From: Clostridiales bacterium
GTDB taxonomy: Bacteria > Bacillota > Clostridia > Saccharofermentanales > Saccharofermentanaceae
DNA: 64,000 nucleotides
Direction: 5' to 3'
NCBI GenBank assembly: GCA_017480325.1
Contig: JAFVAY010000008.1
Location: forward strand, 62,001-126,000
Under the pieces are notes generated by a model. That model was not told where the DNA came from and ran no database searches. It saw only the letters and a program-made list of their open reading frames with translations. Shown piece after piece: positions 41,268-50,652 of the stretch (positions within the stretch are counted from its first letter, which is position 1; each line of letters starts with the position of its first letter). Position numbers and translations under genes: made by a program.

Positions 41268-41807
41268 ATGAAGGATATGTATAAGAATCAGGCAAGATAT
41301 AAGTCATGTATGGTGACAGGAATATTGGAGGTCGTCCTGGGCTTCGCGCTGTCTGGATTTTTCCTTCTGGGTTTTATCGCTTTACTGACGACGGATATGA
41401 TTGGCGGAGTTGTTTTCTTCGCGATGATGTTTGTAGCTTCTGTTGTTGCCGTCGTCTTCGGCATCAGAAGGCTGGTATTGCTGGGGGCTGTGAGCTACTG
41501 CAGTAAGCTTTTCGCGCAGGATAATGACGGTTACGTCAGCATGGATGCCGTGCTCGAGAGAAGAGGGGCCAGGAAGGGATCGGCCTTCGAGAGGCGGGTT
41601 CAGCGTGCGGCGGATAAGGGATTTTTCCTTAAGGTCACGTACGACAAGGCTAATCGCGTGTTTGAGCTGTCGGATCGCGTGAGTAATACAGAAGAGTACA
41701 GCAAAAGGTTCGTGGGGCTTAATTGCCCGAACTGCGGGGCTCCTCTTAAGGTTCGTAAAGGTACTGTCGCCAGGTGCGATCGGTGCGGAGGAGAGGTTAG
41801 AGCCTGA
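41268..41807 (+). CDS. Paralogue: two-helix membrane protein with zinc ribbon
   Basis: A 179-residue relative of the previous gene: helices at about 17-70, winged-helix-like region (VSMDAVLERRGARKGSAFERRVQRAADKGFF), zinc ribbon CPNCGAPL...CDRCGGEV. Tandem copies with diverged middle parts could form a hetero-oligomer. No ribosome site stands out, so translation is probably coupled. Confidence 0.7.
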   Translation: MKDMYKNQARYKSCMVTGILEVVLGFALSGFFLLGFIALLTTDMIGGVVFFAMMFVASVVAVVFGIRRLVLLGAVSYCSKLFAQDNDGYVSMDAVLERRGARKGSAFERRVQRAADKGFFLKVTYDKANRVFELSDRVSNTEEYSKRFVGLNCPNCGAPLKVRKGTVARCDRCGGEVRA

Positions 41808-41814
41808 ACTGCTG

Positions 41815-41888
41815 TTGACACCCTTGATATGTAATGGTATATTTACCACGTCAGTCGTAGTACGACAGATATAGTACGACTGGCGTAG
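41815..41888 (+). promoter_or_regulatory. Strong promoter with a hairpin operator before the serine hydrolase gene
   Basis: TTGACA (41815-41820), 17 nt, TATATT (41838-41843). Right at the expected start of transcription, CGTCAGTCGTA (from 41849) is inverted to TACGACTGGCG (ending near 41886), with the inner palindrome GTCGTAGTACGAC. The near-perfect promoter and downstream repeat suggest a repressor that keeps the gene off. Confidence 0.65.
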
Positions 41889-41918
41889 GTCTTTAGTAAT
41901 GCCTTCGGGAGGATATAC

Positions 41919-43781
41919 ATGAGGATTTTTGGTATTAAAGCTTTGGCCTCCGGGCTCGCGGGACTGATCTTATTAGCTTGTTCTCCTGTGTCGGCGATGG
42001 CTTCAGAGGATGAGACTCCCTCGGGAATTGCTCTGGATGATGTAGGAAGCAGTATAGAGGCCTGGGCTCAGGAACACGAAGACGAATATCCTTCCTTTGC
42101 CGTAGCTGTGATAGATGGTGATGAGATGGTATATTCCGGTGCCTTCGGTTACATCGATGCCGAGAACGGTATAGAAGCAACTCCCGACGATACAGTATAT
42201 GAGTGGGGTTCGATCACGAAGACCTTGGTCTGGGTCAGCGTTATGCAGCTGTGGGAGCAGGGAAGGATAGATCTTAACGAGGACATCCGTAACTACCTGC
42301 CTGACGGCTATTTCCATAAACTGCAGTACGATGATCCTATAACCATGCTGAATCTTATGAATCACAACGCAGGCTGGTGCGAGCCTGTCTGGGCTTTTCA
42401 GGTCTCAAATGAAGGCGATGTCATGGGGCTTGAAGAATCCCTGCAGTATTCAGAGCCTGTTCAGATCTACCGTCCCGGCGAAGTGTCTTCCTACAGCAAC
42501 TACGGCGCTGCTGTGGCAGGATATGTGGTCGAGTGTATTACAGGTCAGCCGTTCTGGGAGTATGTACATGAGAACATTTTCGAGCCTCTCGGAATGGAGC
42601 ATACTGCGATCAAGCCTGCTCACGATGATTGTCAGTGGGTCTACGAGAGAAGACAACAGTTTGTCTCTTATTACGATTCCGGTGACGGTTGGGTGTCTCA
42701 GGGAAGTCAGCTTTACTTTATAATACCGTATCCAGCAGGTGCTACCTGCGGTTCCGTTGAAGATTTGGCGCGTTATTGCTCGGCGTTTGTAAGTGAAGAT
42801 AATCCTTTGTTTGAGAATGAATTCACAAGGGACGAGTTGTTATCAGCCACAATGTACTGCGGTGATACCGATATTCCTATGTGTTGCCACGGATTCTGGA
42901 AAAGTGACTACGAGGGTGTGACGACTCTGGGACACAACGGCGGTACTAACGGCGGATCTTCAAATCTCGAGTTCGATCCGGTAAGCGGTGTCGGCGTTGT
43001 TACTCTTATAAACGGCAGCGGAAGCTCTGCTCACAGTGCGATGGCGGAGCTTATCTTCGGGGGACCTGTGAATGAGGCTCCCGAGATTTACGGGGGCGAT
43101 TATACTGAAGCGGATATCTCAGGAATTTATATCAGTGCCAGAGCGATGAGACGAGGACCTATGAGATTCATGTCATTGCTCGGACTAATGCCGGTTATCC
43201 GCACGGCCGAGGATGAGTACGATGTTATGGGGCTATATTCCGTAAGTCGTATAGGCGAGGATGTTTATTTTATAAGTGACGACAGTATTGGAATAGCAGG
43301 AATGGTGAGAACCTTAGACGACGGCACTAAGGTCCTTAACCTTCCGTCAGCAGCTTATGTGACGGAGAAGGGATTGTTCGTCGAGCTGGCGCTTCTGGTG
43401 ATTTATATTCTGTGTGTTGTTGTGACCATGATACTTCTTGTGATTAAGCTGATTAAGCTTATTGCTAAGAAATATAAGACTTACCCCGGAGCGCGATTTA
43501 TAACGGCTGCTCAGGTTGCAAAGCTTATATCTGTAGGAGTGATTATATCCTGGATGAGCGTGTATGCACAGCAGTATGGTATTTATAAGCCGCAGGGAGT
43601 AATCGGATGCCTTATCGAGATGGTGTGCTTCGCGCTTTGCCTTTTGTCTATCGGCGCGTCCGTTAAGGCTCTTGCTTCAGGCGCTAAAGGCAAATTCAAG
43701 TATATCGTGAATATTATTGCTAACGTGCTGTTTGCTACGGCGATGATAGTCTTCGAGTTGATGGTATTCTGGGGAGTATGA
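41919..43781 (+). CDS. Serine hydrolase of the beta-lactamase/PBP4* family with membrane tail
   Basis: A 620-residue exported protein. The signal peptide has a lipobox-like LLACS (residues 18-22). The beta-lactamase-type domain (about 30-360) has SITK (catalytic Ser and Lys), YSNYG (the YxN motif) and LGHNGG (the third motif). The C-terminal part (about 490-620) has four or five membrane helices. Members act on D-amino-acid peptides or wall fragments; substrate unknown. GGGAGGATATAC before the ATG fixes the start. A promoter/operator precedes it. Confidence 0.87.
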   Translation: MRIFGIKALASGLAGLILLACSPVSAMASEDETPSGIALDDVGSSIEAWAQEHEDEYPSFAVAVIDGDEMVYSGAFGYIDAENGIEATPDDTVYEWGSITKTLVWVSVMQLWEQGRIDLNEDIRNYLPDGYFHKLQYDDPITMLNLMNHNAGWCEPVWAFQVSNEGDVMGLEESLQYSEPVQIYRPGEVSSYSNYGAAVAGYVVECITGQPFWEYVHENIFEPLGMEHTAIKPAHDDCQWVYERRQQFVSYYDSGDGWVSQGSQLYFIIPYPAGATCGSVEDLARYCSAFVSEDNPLFENEFTRDELLSATMYCGDTDIPMCCHGFWKSDYEGVTTLGHNGGTNGGSSNLEFDPVSGVGVVTLINGSGSSAHSAMAELIFGGPVNEAPEIYGGDYTEADISGIYISARAMRRGPMRFMSLLGLMPVIRTAEDEYDVMGLYSVSRIGEDVYFISDDSIGIAGMVRTLDDGTKVLNLPSAAYVTEKGLFVELALLVIYILCVVVTMILLVIKLIKLIAKKYKTYPGARFITAAQVAKLISVGVIISWMSVYAQQYGIYKPQGVIGCLIEMVCFALCLLSIGASVKALASGAKGKFKYIVNIIANVLFATAMIVFELMVFWGV

Positions 43782-43852
43782 TGTATAGAATTCCACCTTT
43801 TGAGCTTAAAAATGCGAAAAGGGTGGAACAGTAAGGGGGAATTTTAAAGTAT

Positions 43853-44467
43853 ATGTTGAGGTTTTTGTTGATTTTTACATTCATAGCCCACATAGTCTGC
43901 GGATTTTGTGACTGCCTTCTGGGCTACGGGAAGAACGGACGCATAGATTTCAAGAAGATAAACGATCCCGAAGCGATGAATAAGATGTTCGATGGGATGC
44001 CTCTTTGGCAGCCTATGACGTCAATGATCCTCGGTGTCTTCGCGATAGCGATGTTCGCCTTCGGGTATCTGGAATTAAGCCGGTGGATGTATGAGTTTAA
44101 TCATATATCAGCTGGAATTATGGCGGTTGGAGCTATTATTTTCGCCGTGTTTATCGTGGTGCATCACGTTATCTGCGGTCTGGTGGAGTGGTTTTATATA
44201 AGGCTTGGAAGGACTGAAGAGGCGCGTGTCACGGTGCTGGAGTTCCAGAAGAAGACTATGATTACAATGATCGTGGGTTACCTCGGGCTTCTCTCGTTCC
44301 TCATAGCTCTGTTTGTGCCTGTTGTTACGGGGCAGACGAGTCTTCCGTGGTGGGCGTGTTTTATTAACACGCTGCCGATAATGATTTTTCTTATCCCGAC
44401 CAAGCTACCTGCCAAGGGCAACATTGCCGGCGCGCTTATGTGCCTCGGGCTCGCGATATTGATATAA
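43853..44467 (+). CDS. Polytopic membrane protein of unknown function
   Basis: A 204-residue protein with six hydrophobic segments, rich in Cys/Trp/His in loops (FCDCLLGYGKNGRI, MPLWQPMTSMI). I do not recognise the family with certainty. It is followed 13 bp later by the alpha/beta hydrolase and probably belongs to one operon with it. Confidence 0.55.
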   Translation: MLRFLLIFTFIAHIVCGFCDCLLGYGKNGRIDFKKINDPEAMNKMFDGMPLWQPMTSMILGVFAIAMFAFGYLELSRWMYEFNHISAGIMAVGAIIFAVFIVVHHVICGLVEWFYIRLGRTEEARVTVLEFQKKTMITMIVGYLGLLSFLIALFVPVVTGQTSLPWWACFINTLPIMIFLIPTKLPAKGNIAGALMCLGLAILI

Positions 44468-44480
44468 GGAGAATTCGAAT

Positions 44481-46055
44481 ATGAGTCTTGGCTTCTCCTA
44501 CATAGGACTTATTATGCTGCTGATGCTTTTTGTTCCGAATGCCATTTGGACGAAGAATCAGCCTAAGGATTATGACAAATACGCAGCTTCCGAGAATAAA
44601 GTGCTGCAGGCATTCGAGCGTGTCGGGCAGTTTATCGTGACCCCCGCGGCGCTTATCTTCTCGGACTTTAATCCGAAGGCATGGAACTTCTGGTGCTGGG
44701 TTCTGATTCTGGCTTTGCTTAATCTGCTGGTCTATGACATCGCATGGGTTAGATATTTTAAGTCCGAGAAGACCATGAAGGATTTCTATAAAGGCTTTCT
44801 TGGCATGCCTCTGGCGTTCGCGACTTACCCCGTAATCGCATTCTTCTTACTTGGAATCTTCGGCGGAAATATCATTATGGTCATAGGCTCCGTTCTTCTC
44901 GGTATCGGGCATATCGGAATTCACGTCCAGCATGCGAAGGAAGTTTACGGGGCGCGTAAGAAGAGGCCGATCGTAGTTAGAATACTTAAGTGGATAGGTG
45001 TCGCGGTTCTGGTTCTTATATTAGGGTTTGTCGCTGTATGTATTGCCGGACGCAACTACCATCAGGTTAAGAGAGCGATCGAATACAGGGACGGAATTGA
45101 CGAGACTATATATGTGGAGCTCAACGGACAGGAGCAGTATCTGTGGATAGCGGGGCACGATACTTCCAATCCAGTGATCATCAGCCTTCACGGCGGTCCC
45201 GGCGCCCCGACGAGCTTCATTGATTATTGCTGGATCGACGAACTTACGGATAACTATACGGTGGTCTCCTGGGACAACAGAGGCTGCGGCAGGACTTACT
45301 TCAGGAATATAGATTCAGACCCTGATAATGAGACTGTTAATTTCGAGCAGGCGCAGGAGGATCTCGATGCTCTGGTTGACTATCTCTGCGACAGGTTCGG
45401 TCAGGATCAGGTGATAATTTTGGGTCATTCTTACGGGTCGCTTCTTGGAAGTCAGTATGTGACTAAACACCCGGAGAAGGTGGCTGCTTATATAGGCGTT
45501 GGTCAGGTCGTTCATGAGAGAGGTTATTACGGCGAGATCTATTCTTATGAGGATGCGCTCGCCCGTGCCAAAGAGGCGGGCGACGATACGTCCGAGATGG
45601 AGGCTGCGTTTGATGCCTTTATGGACGATATGGGACTTAAAAATCTCATGGCTCTTCGTAATGCCGTTGCGCCTTACCACCCTCAGAAAGTTACGACTGA
45701 TGTCTCGACTTGGGCTGGAATCACTTCTCCTTATCTCGGAGTGGACGACGCGAGGTGGTATTTGACGGAGATGACTTTCCTTCTTGGCAGCGACAGATAT
45801 GAGAGGCTCATAAGCGGTCTTGAAGTTATTCTGGACGACTTTGATTTCTACGATTACACCCTTGATTATCAGGTGCCGGTGCTCTTTATCTCCGGTTCCG
45901 ACGACTGGATCTGTCCTTCGGATTTTGTTGAGGAATACTGCGAGGATATAACAGCACCCCGTAAAAAAATCAATCTCATGGAAGGCTGCGGTCATTCCCC
46001 TCAGGGTCAGTTGCCTGCTGAGTTTGGAGATTTGGTAGAGGCGTTTTTACAATGA
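44481..46055 (+). CDS. Alpha/beta hydrolase with membrane-helix N-terminus
   Basis: A 524-residue protein. Residues 1-195 form about six membrane helices, about 205-520 an alpha/beta hydrolase resembling proline iminopeptidase: ISLHGGPGAP (oxyanion), DNRGCGRT, nucleophile GHSYGS, acid SGSDDWICP and His GCGHSP. The triad is complete. The membrane fusion suggests the substrate is a lipid or envelope peptide. AAGGAG precedes the ATG. Confidence 0.85.
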   Translation: MSLGFSYIGLIMLLMLFVPNAIWTKNQPKDYDKYAASENKVLQAFERVGQFIVTPAALIFSDFNPKAWNFWCWVLILALLNLLVYDIAWVRYFKSEKTMKDFYKGFLGMPLAFATYPVIAFFLLGIFGGNIIMVIGSVLLGIGHIGIHVQHAKEVYGARKKRPIVVRILKWIGVAVLVLILGFVAVCIAGRNYHQVKRAIEYRDGIDETIYVELNGQEQYLWIAGHDTSNPVIISLHGGPGAPTSFIDYCWIDELTDNYTVVSWDNRGCGRTYFRNIDSDPDNETVNFEQAQEDLDALVDYLCDRFGQDQVIILGHSYGSLLGSQYVTKHPEKVAAYIGVGQVVHERGYYGEIYSYEDALARAKEAGDDTSEMEAAFDAFMDDMGLKNLMALRNAVAPYHPQKVTTDVSTWAGITSPYLGVDDARWYLTEMTFLLGSDRYERLISGLEVILDDFDFYDYTLDYQVPVLFISGSDDWICPSDFVEEYCEDITAPRKKINLMEGCGHSPQGQLPAEFGDLVEAFLQ

Positions 46056-46430
46056 TGATTAAGGAATTTTTTAAGAAGGTCGGAAGAGGCGTCAAGAAGC
46101 CCTTCAGCTTCATTAAGCGTAAGACTGCTCCGGAGTTGATACCTGGACGATAGTTTCTTACGAGAGAGGCAACGGCGGTGAAGGGGAGAACTATGTTCTC
46201 GATCTTACATGGTAAGAGGAGTCCGAGCCTTATTTTGAGGTTAGTTTTGCATCTGTTGATATATCAGGTGGCTGCATCTGCTTCGAGATCGCCGATATGA
46301 GAGAAGATACGGAAGAACTGACCGAGGGCTTGGAGTATACCGTCGAACTTACTGATGCTTCGGGGAATACCGTGTCTGTAGATAGTCCTGTGTTGGTCTA
46401 TCATTCACTTGCCGTTCAGTTGATCCGGAT
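46055..46430 (+). pseudogene. Broken gene: basic N-terminal peptide then frameshifted C-terminal part
   Basis: ATG at 46055 overlaps the hydrolase stop and encodes a short basic stretch (MIKEFFKKVGRGVKKPFSF...) that ends at TAG 46151. The plus-one frame from about 46130 continues (TWTIVSYERGNGGEGENYVL), hits TAA at 46213, and goes on as EESEPYFEVSFASVDIS... up to the convergent nuclease-like gene. Two breaks indicate decay of a gene that once followed the hydrolase. Family unknown. Confidence 0.5.
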
Positions 46431-47192
46431 AACGCATTTACGCGCGATCTCTCCTATCATGGCATAAATCATATCCCTGATTGTCTCAAAGTCAGGACGA
46501 TAGAATTTATCCCCTGATAGGAAGATTATGTCGCGTCCTATATAGATCCCCGAATTCATGTAGTTCTCGAACTTGTCGGCATTATCCCTTATGTAGTCAA
46601 AGCTTCCCAGAGCTCCTAGATATTCCATAAACCCACACCGGTCATATTCAGGAAATGCCATTGCAAAGTCTGGGCTGACCGGCCCCTGATTAAGGATCAG
46701 GGTTGTATCATACTTAAACTGTATATGCATATCATCAATAACGGATGCAATTGAAGTTTCGAACTGGGATCGCATTTTAATTCCCTTGTATATAAACGGA
46801 TGCTTTATCTCTCGCGGACACTGACCGTTAGCAAGAGAATTCCAGAGCTCCATATTAAGGTTGCTAGGGTCTCCCTTAATTATCTTATAGTTGGCGGACA
46901 CATCCTTTATTGACCCGCCATAATCCTGATTCCATGCGTTCTCAAGAAAGCTAATTTCATTTTTAAGGAACAATCTCTTATCAGCTATACGCCTCATCTT
47001 TTCCCAATCAGAATTCTTATCGGAGATTCTCCTTTTCTTAATCTCCCCGGTTGACTTATCCCTATAACGTATAGTCAGGATAGTCTTATTGTTTCTGTGG
47101 GTGTAAGAGACTCTCGGCAATCGATCCAAGTTCTCTTTGTAATAGATATAGCGACCAATAAGAAATTCCTTTGGTCTTTTCCCGAATTCCAT
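46416..47192 (-). CDS. PD-(D/E)XK nuclease-like protein of foreign character
   Basis: A 258-residue protein. The C-terminal half reads SQFETSIASVID...FKYDTTL...SPDFAMAF...GFMEYLG, an arrangement of Glu, PD and E-x-L typical of a family of small PD-(D/E)XK nuclease-like proteins seen in Clostridia. The N-terminal half is basic (IRYRDKSTGEIKKRRISDK). The gene is AT-rich, uses its own promoter (TTGCAA-17-TATTTT on the minus strand, 6 bp before the ATG), and interrupts conserved-looking gene order, all suggesting transfer. Target and activity unknown. Confidence 0.6.
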   Translation of the reverse strand: MEFGKRPKEFLIGRYIYYKENLDRLPRVSYTHRNNKTILTIRYRDKSTGEIKKRRISDKNSDWEKMRRIADKRLFLKNEISFLENAWNQDYGGSIKDVSANYKIIKGDPSNLNMELWNSLANGQCPREIKHPFIYKGIKMRSQFETSIASVIDDMHIQFKYDTTLILNQGPVSPDFAMAFPEYDRCGFMEYLGALGSFDYIRDNADKFENYMNSGIYIGRDIIFLSGDKFYRPDFETIRDMIYAMIGEIARKCVIRIN

Positions 47193-47352
47193 ATATAGAA
47201 AATACTCTGTATACCATCGGTTTGCAAGTGTAAATTACCGTTGTGTCCTCAGGTGTGTCCACTTTTCCTAAAGGAACACGACAAAAGACCATATAGGGGG
47301 TATATTGCCTTTAAGTGTGTCCTTTTCTTCAAATCGGGCATACAAAAGGACC
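47193..47352. repeat. Gap with hairpin repeat, word GTGTCC (locus D), and the leaderless promoter of the nuclease-like gene
   Basis: Minus-strand promoter: TTGCAA (47222-47227), 17 nt, TATTTT (47199-47204), six bases to the ATG at 47192. Between 47243 and 47352 GTGTCC occurs at 47243, 47255 and 47317, with AAAAGGAC at 47344-47351 inverted to GTCCTTTT. Like loci A-C, it is a word repeated direct and inverted. Confidence 0.45.
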
Positions 47353-47445
47353 CGCTCAAAAACAAAATAAGAAACAATAATTAACATATGTCAATGCAGA
47401 TCGGTAATTGCTCTGTTATAGTAGCAGCATAAGGAGAGCGCGAAT

Positions 47446-48369
47446 ATGAATAAAGACAGGATTCTGATTGGTACTTGGGCGTGGGGCTCCGGATTGAACG
47501 GATCCTCAATGGTCTTCGGGAACAAGCTTGATAAGGGCACTTTGGAGGAGACCTTCAATACTGCTTATTCTCAGGGTTTTACCAGGTGGGATACAGCAGC
47601 GGTCTACGGCATGGGCACCTGCGAGGAATTTCTTGGAGAGCTTATCAAGGGCAAGGATGATATTTATCTATCTACGAAATATATGCCCTCTAAGAGGTAC
47701 AGGCAGGGCGGGTTTACCAAGTCCTTCGAGGACAGTATGGTAAGGCTCGGAAGTAGGGACGCGGATCTGTTCTGGATACACGTTCCCAATAATCTTCAGG
47801 AGAATATTAAAGAAGCGATCCCGCTTATGAAGGAAGGACGGATAAAGTCTCTTGGATTGTCTAATGTCTCACTTGCGCACATTAAGACCGCAGAGGCTAT
47901 ACTTAAGAAGAACGGTTTAAGCCTTGGCGCTGTTCAGAATCACTTCAGTCTGCTTCGTAACGATCAGCAGCCGATAATTGATTATTGCAACGAGAACGGT
48001 ATTACATACTACGCCTATATGGTGCTGGAACAGGGCGCTTTATCGGGACACTACTCTGCGAAGAATCATTTTCCCACATTCTCCATGAGAAACTTCTCGT
48101 TCCCCAAGGCGAAGTTTATCAAGATTGAGGGACTTCTTAATTCTATGAAGAAGCTGGCGTCAAAGTATGACATCGACCCATCCCAGATACCGATTCTCTG
48201 GGTCCTGGGTAAAGGTGCAGTCCCCATAGTGGGACTTACGAAGCCTTTTCATGCTAAGAAGCTTGCCAAGGCGATAGAGGTTGAGCTTACTTCGGAAGAG
48301 ATAAAGATGCTGGAGGATGAGGCAAAGGCGACAGGTATCCGTCAGCAGGGGAACTGGGAGCCTCAGTAA
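47446..48369 (+). CDS. Aldo/keto reductase
   Basis: A 307-residue (alpha/beta)8 oxidoreductase. Catalytic Asp and Tyr lie in RWDTAAVYGMGTCEEFLG, Lys in YLSTKYMP and His in DLFWIHVPNN; NADPH binding is in the C-terminal VPIVGLTKPFHAKKLAKAIE. It reduces aldehydes or ketones; substrate unknown. AAGGAGAGCGCGAAT precedes the ATG. Confidence 0.9.
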   Translation: MNKDRILIGTWAWGSGLNGSSMVFGNKLDKGTLEETFNTAYSQGFTRWDTAAVYGMGTCEEFLGELIKGKDDIYLSTKYMPSKRYRQGGFTKSFEDSMVRLGSRDADLFWIHVPNNLQENIKEAIPLMKEGRIKSLGLSNVSLAHIKTAEAILKKNGLSLGAVQNHFSLLRNDQQPIIDYCNENGITYYAYMVLEQGALSGHYSAKNHFPTFSMRNFSFPKAKFIKIEGLLNSMKKLASKYDIDPSQIPILWVLGKGAVPIVGLTKPFHAKKLAKAIEVELTSEEIKMLEDEAKATGIRQQGNWEPQ

Positions 48370-48415
48370 GAATAGCTTAAAGATTTTTTAATAATTCTCG
48401 AGTAATATAGGAAAC

Positions 48416-49051
48416 ATGAGAAGGATTAATTATAAGTTCGCTGTTATAGCATTTATTGTTGTAACATTGTTACAAATTTTAACGTTTTTCCGTATACAGG
48501 GGAACGACGCTTACGATGCGTATCTGTCGGGGAAGTACTATTTCTTGGCTCATGCGACTACCGTCAAGGAAGAACTGACAAATGATAACGCTCTGCGTCT
48601 GGCATCTCTTGATTACTCGAACCCCCGTAATCTTCTGATGGTTAATGAATGGGATGTTTATGCTTACGGTCCTCATGGTGGTTACTGCACCGTGGTGTAC
48701 GGGGAAGACGTAATTACTAACTTTCCGGTAAGCAGACTTCGTTTCAGGAGTGAACTGGAGCGTCGGATATTTGACGACACGGAGAAGCTTACCAGAGAGG
48801 AATATGATGAATACGTCAGGATTCTTGCCGATAGGAATGATGTATCTGCGGTCAGTGATCCTAAGATGCTCAAGGAAAGTGTTCTCAGCACTGGTAGGAC
48901 CCAGTTCCTGCTGATCGTGATTATATTCTCTGTCGTAATGGCAGTAGTGTTGTATTTTGTTCGCGAGGATACGGATGTGTTCAATCTGTGTCTTATAATA
49001 TGGGCGGGACTTTGTATCCTGTGGGATGTAATATCGTACTATATCATTTAA
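48416..49051 (+). CDS. Membrane protein of unknown function
   Basis: A 211-residue protein: one helix near residues 8-25, an outside domain of about 125 residues with Tyr-rich YDAYLSGKYYF, and two C-terminal helices (about 160-208). No family recognised. TAATAT lies seven bases before the ATG and AGGA overlaps, so a short-leader or leaderless start is possible. Confidence 0.55.
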   Translation: MRRINYKFAVIAFIVVTLLQILTFFRIQGNDAYDAYLSGKYYFLAHATTVKEELTNDNALRLASLDYSNPRNLLMVNEWDVYAYGPHGGYCTVVYGEDVITNFPVSRLRFRSELERRIFDDTEKLTREEYDEYVRILADRNDVSAVSDPKMLKESVLSTGRTQFLLIVIIFSVVMAVVLYFVREDTDVFNLCLIIWAGLCILWDVISYYII

Positions 49052-49168
49052 AGTTTGTTTAACCCTATATGTAACGATAGAGCTCGAAGATTATCGAGAG
49101 GCTTACGGACTATTAAGAAGTGATATAATCATATCCAGTACGTAGGAAAATGATTATAGGAGTGTTTT

Positions 49169-49897
49169 ATGGTTTTGAATAAAAGAATTGTTGCTGCGGT
49201 GATGACAGCGGTTATGGCATTCGGTTTTACTTCATGCGACAAAGGAGGGAGCGGCAACGGAGGATCGTCTGATATGCTCAGCGCTAAGAGACTTGCCGAG
49301 GTCTGCGACGAGTTGGAATTTGATTTTGTTTCCATAGACGAAGTTGAATCCGCTTCTGCCGTTGATGGTTACTACCTCACGGTTACGGGCGAGGATGAGA
49401 TACAAGAGTTAAGGGACAGCGTTCTTGCTGAGGGGTTGCCGTTGTCTTCGTATCTTATGTCAGGTACAGGAGAGTATGCCGAAGATATTGAGGCTATTAC
49501 ATATCTGAACGTTACGGATATGAGTTTGGGCGAGTTCGGGTCGCATTTAAGAGTAATTGCCGTTGATTTCGGAGAAGACAGTTCAGCCGGCAAACTTTGG
49601 TCCAGCTGGACAAGTGTCTGCAAGACTTTTGTTAAGTCCAAATCCCAGGACGGAGGGGAAGATTATCTACTAAGATATGGTGACGATTCACTCGCTTTCT
49701 TCGGTCGTGTAAGTTATTCCGGAATCAACAGTTATATGGCTGAATACAGAATAGGAAACTCCCTGCTGTTCATTGAAGTATACGGTGAGATTGCTTCCTT
49801 CGAGGATGGATGTGCCGAGCTTTGTGAAGCAATCGGAATCACATCTCCCTATGAGCTTGAGAAAGTAAGCTGGGATGACTGGAACGCCGAATCTTAA
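49169..49897 (+). CDS. Lipoprotein of unknown function
   Basis: A 242-residue lipoprotein, lipobox FGFTSC at about 18-23, then Gly-rich KGGSGNGGSSD and an alpha/beta domain. The promoter TGA-TATAAT lies about 40 bp upstream and AGGAG precedes the ATG. Its end overlaps traX by 23 bp. No known family, though the plan is like the lipoprotein at 58.8 kb. Confidence 0.6.
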   Translation: MVLNKRIVAAVMTAVMAFGFTSCDKGGSGNGGSSDMLSAKRLAEVCDELEFDFVSIDEVESASAVDGYYLTVTGEDEIQELRDSVLAEGLPLSSYLMSGTGEYAEDIEAITYLNVTDMSLGEFGSHLRVIAVDFGEDSSAGKLWSSWTSVCKTFVKSKSQDGGEDYLLRYGDDSLAFFGRVSYSGINSYMAEYRIGNSLLFIEVYGEIASFEDGCAELCEAIGITSPYELEKVSWDDWNAES

Positions 49898-50609
49898 CCG
49901 TAATCAGATAAAATATTTAGCTATCATCGCGATGTTAATTGACCACATCGCGATGTTTCTTTTGTCTCCGGGGATAGCGGAAGCGTCCTGGATGAAGGTC
50001 GCGCTTTACGCTGCCATGCGAGTAATTGGAAGGCTCACGGGACCTATAATGCTGTTCTTTCTCGTGGAAGGATTTGTCCACACTTCCTCTAGATTTAAAT
50101 ACGGGGCGAGGCTTCTTGTCTTCGGTCTGATATCTCAGGTGCCCTATGCGCTGTCACACTACAACACGCTGTTGGTATTAGACTTCAACGTTATCATCAC
50201 GCTGTTCATTACCTTCCTCATGCTTCTTGCCTGCGAGAAGATAGAGAACCGAACTTTAAGGGTGATAGTTACGTTCGTCTTTATAATGATCACTTTCTGC
50301 TGTGACTGGGGAGTGATCGGTCCATTCATGGCGTGGCTGTTCTATCAGTACAGAGATGACCGTAATGTCCAGATCAAGGCTTATTCGATTATCTGTGCGA
50401 TACAGGTGATAAGCGCCGCGTTCTTCTTGGCATCGAACGGTCTCCACTGGTACGGCGAGCTTTGGCAGGCCGGGTTGTTCCTGGTGATACCGTTCCTCCT
50501 TTGGTACAACGGGGAAGCCGGAAGTCGTAAACCTATCCATAAGTGGGCTTTCTATATTATCTATCCTCTGCATTTTATAGTGTTCTGGCTTATAAAATTT
50601 CACACTTGA
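49875..50609 (+). CDS. TraX family membrane protein
   Basis: A 244-residue protein with about eight helices. The TraX hallmark NQIKYLAIIAMLIDHIAMF opens it, followed by RLTGPIMLFFLVEGFVHTS and SQVPYALSH. TraX acetylates F pilin in plasmids; chromosomal relatives are probably acyltransferases of surface sugars or peptides. There is no other conjugation gene near, so a general envelope role is more likely. Confidence 0.85.
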   Translation: MTGTPNLNRNQIKYLAIIAMLIDHIAMFLLSPGIAEASWMKVALYAAMRVIGRLTGPIMLFFLVEGFVHTSSRFKYGARLLVFGLISQVPYALSHYNTLLVLDFNVIITLFITFLMLLACEKIENRTLRVIVTFVFIMITFCCDWGVIGPFMAWLFYQYRDDRNVQIKAYSIICAIQVISAAFFLASNGLHWYGELWQAGLFLVIPFLLWYNGEAGSRKPIHKWAFYIIYPLHFIVFWLIKFHT

Positions 50610-50652
50610 CAGCAGTTACATAACAGTGTTATGTTGTAGTCCGTAAATGGTT
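50606..50652 (+). promoter_or_regulatory. tetR promoter with palindromic operator
   Basis: TTGACA (50606-50611), 18 nt, TATGTT (50630-50635). The palindrome ACATAACAGTGTTATGT (50618-50634) covers spacer and -10. Its close match at 51274-51290 precedes the ABC genes. Confidence 0.8.

Noticed and set aside
49875..50609. TraX as evidence of a conjugative element
   Set aside because: No relaxase, coupling protein, integrase or type IV secretion genes nearby; chromosomal TraX relatives are common.
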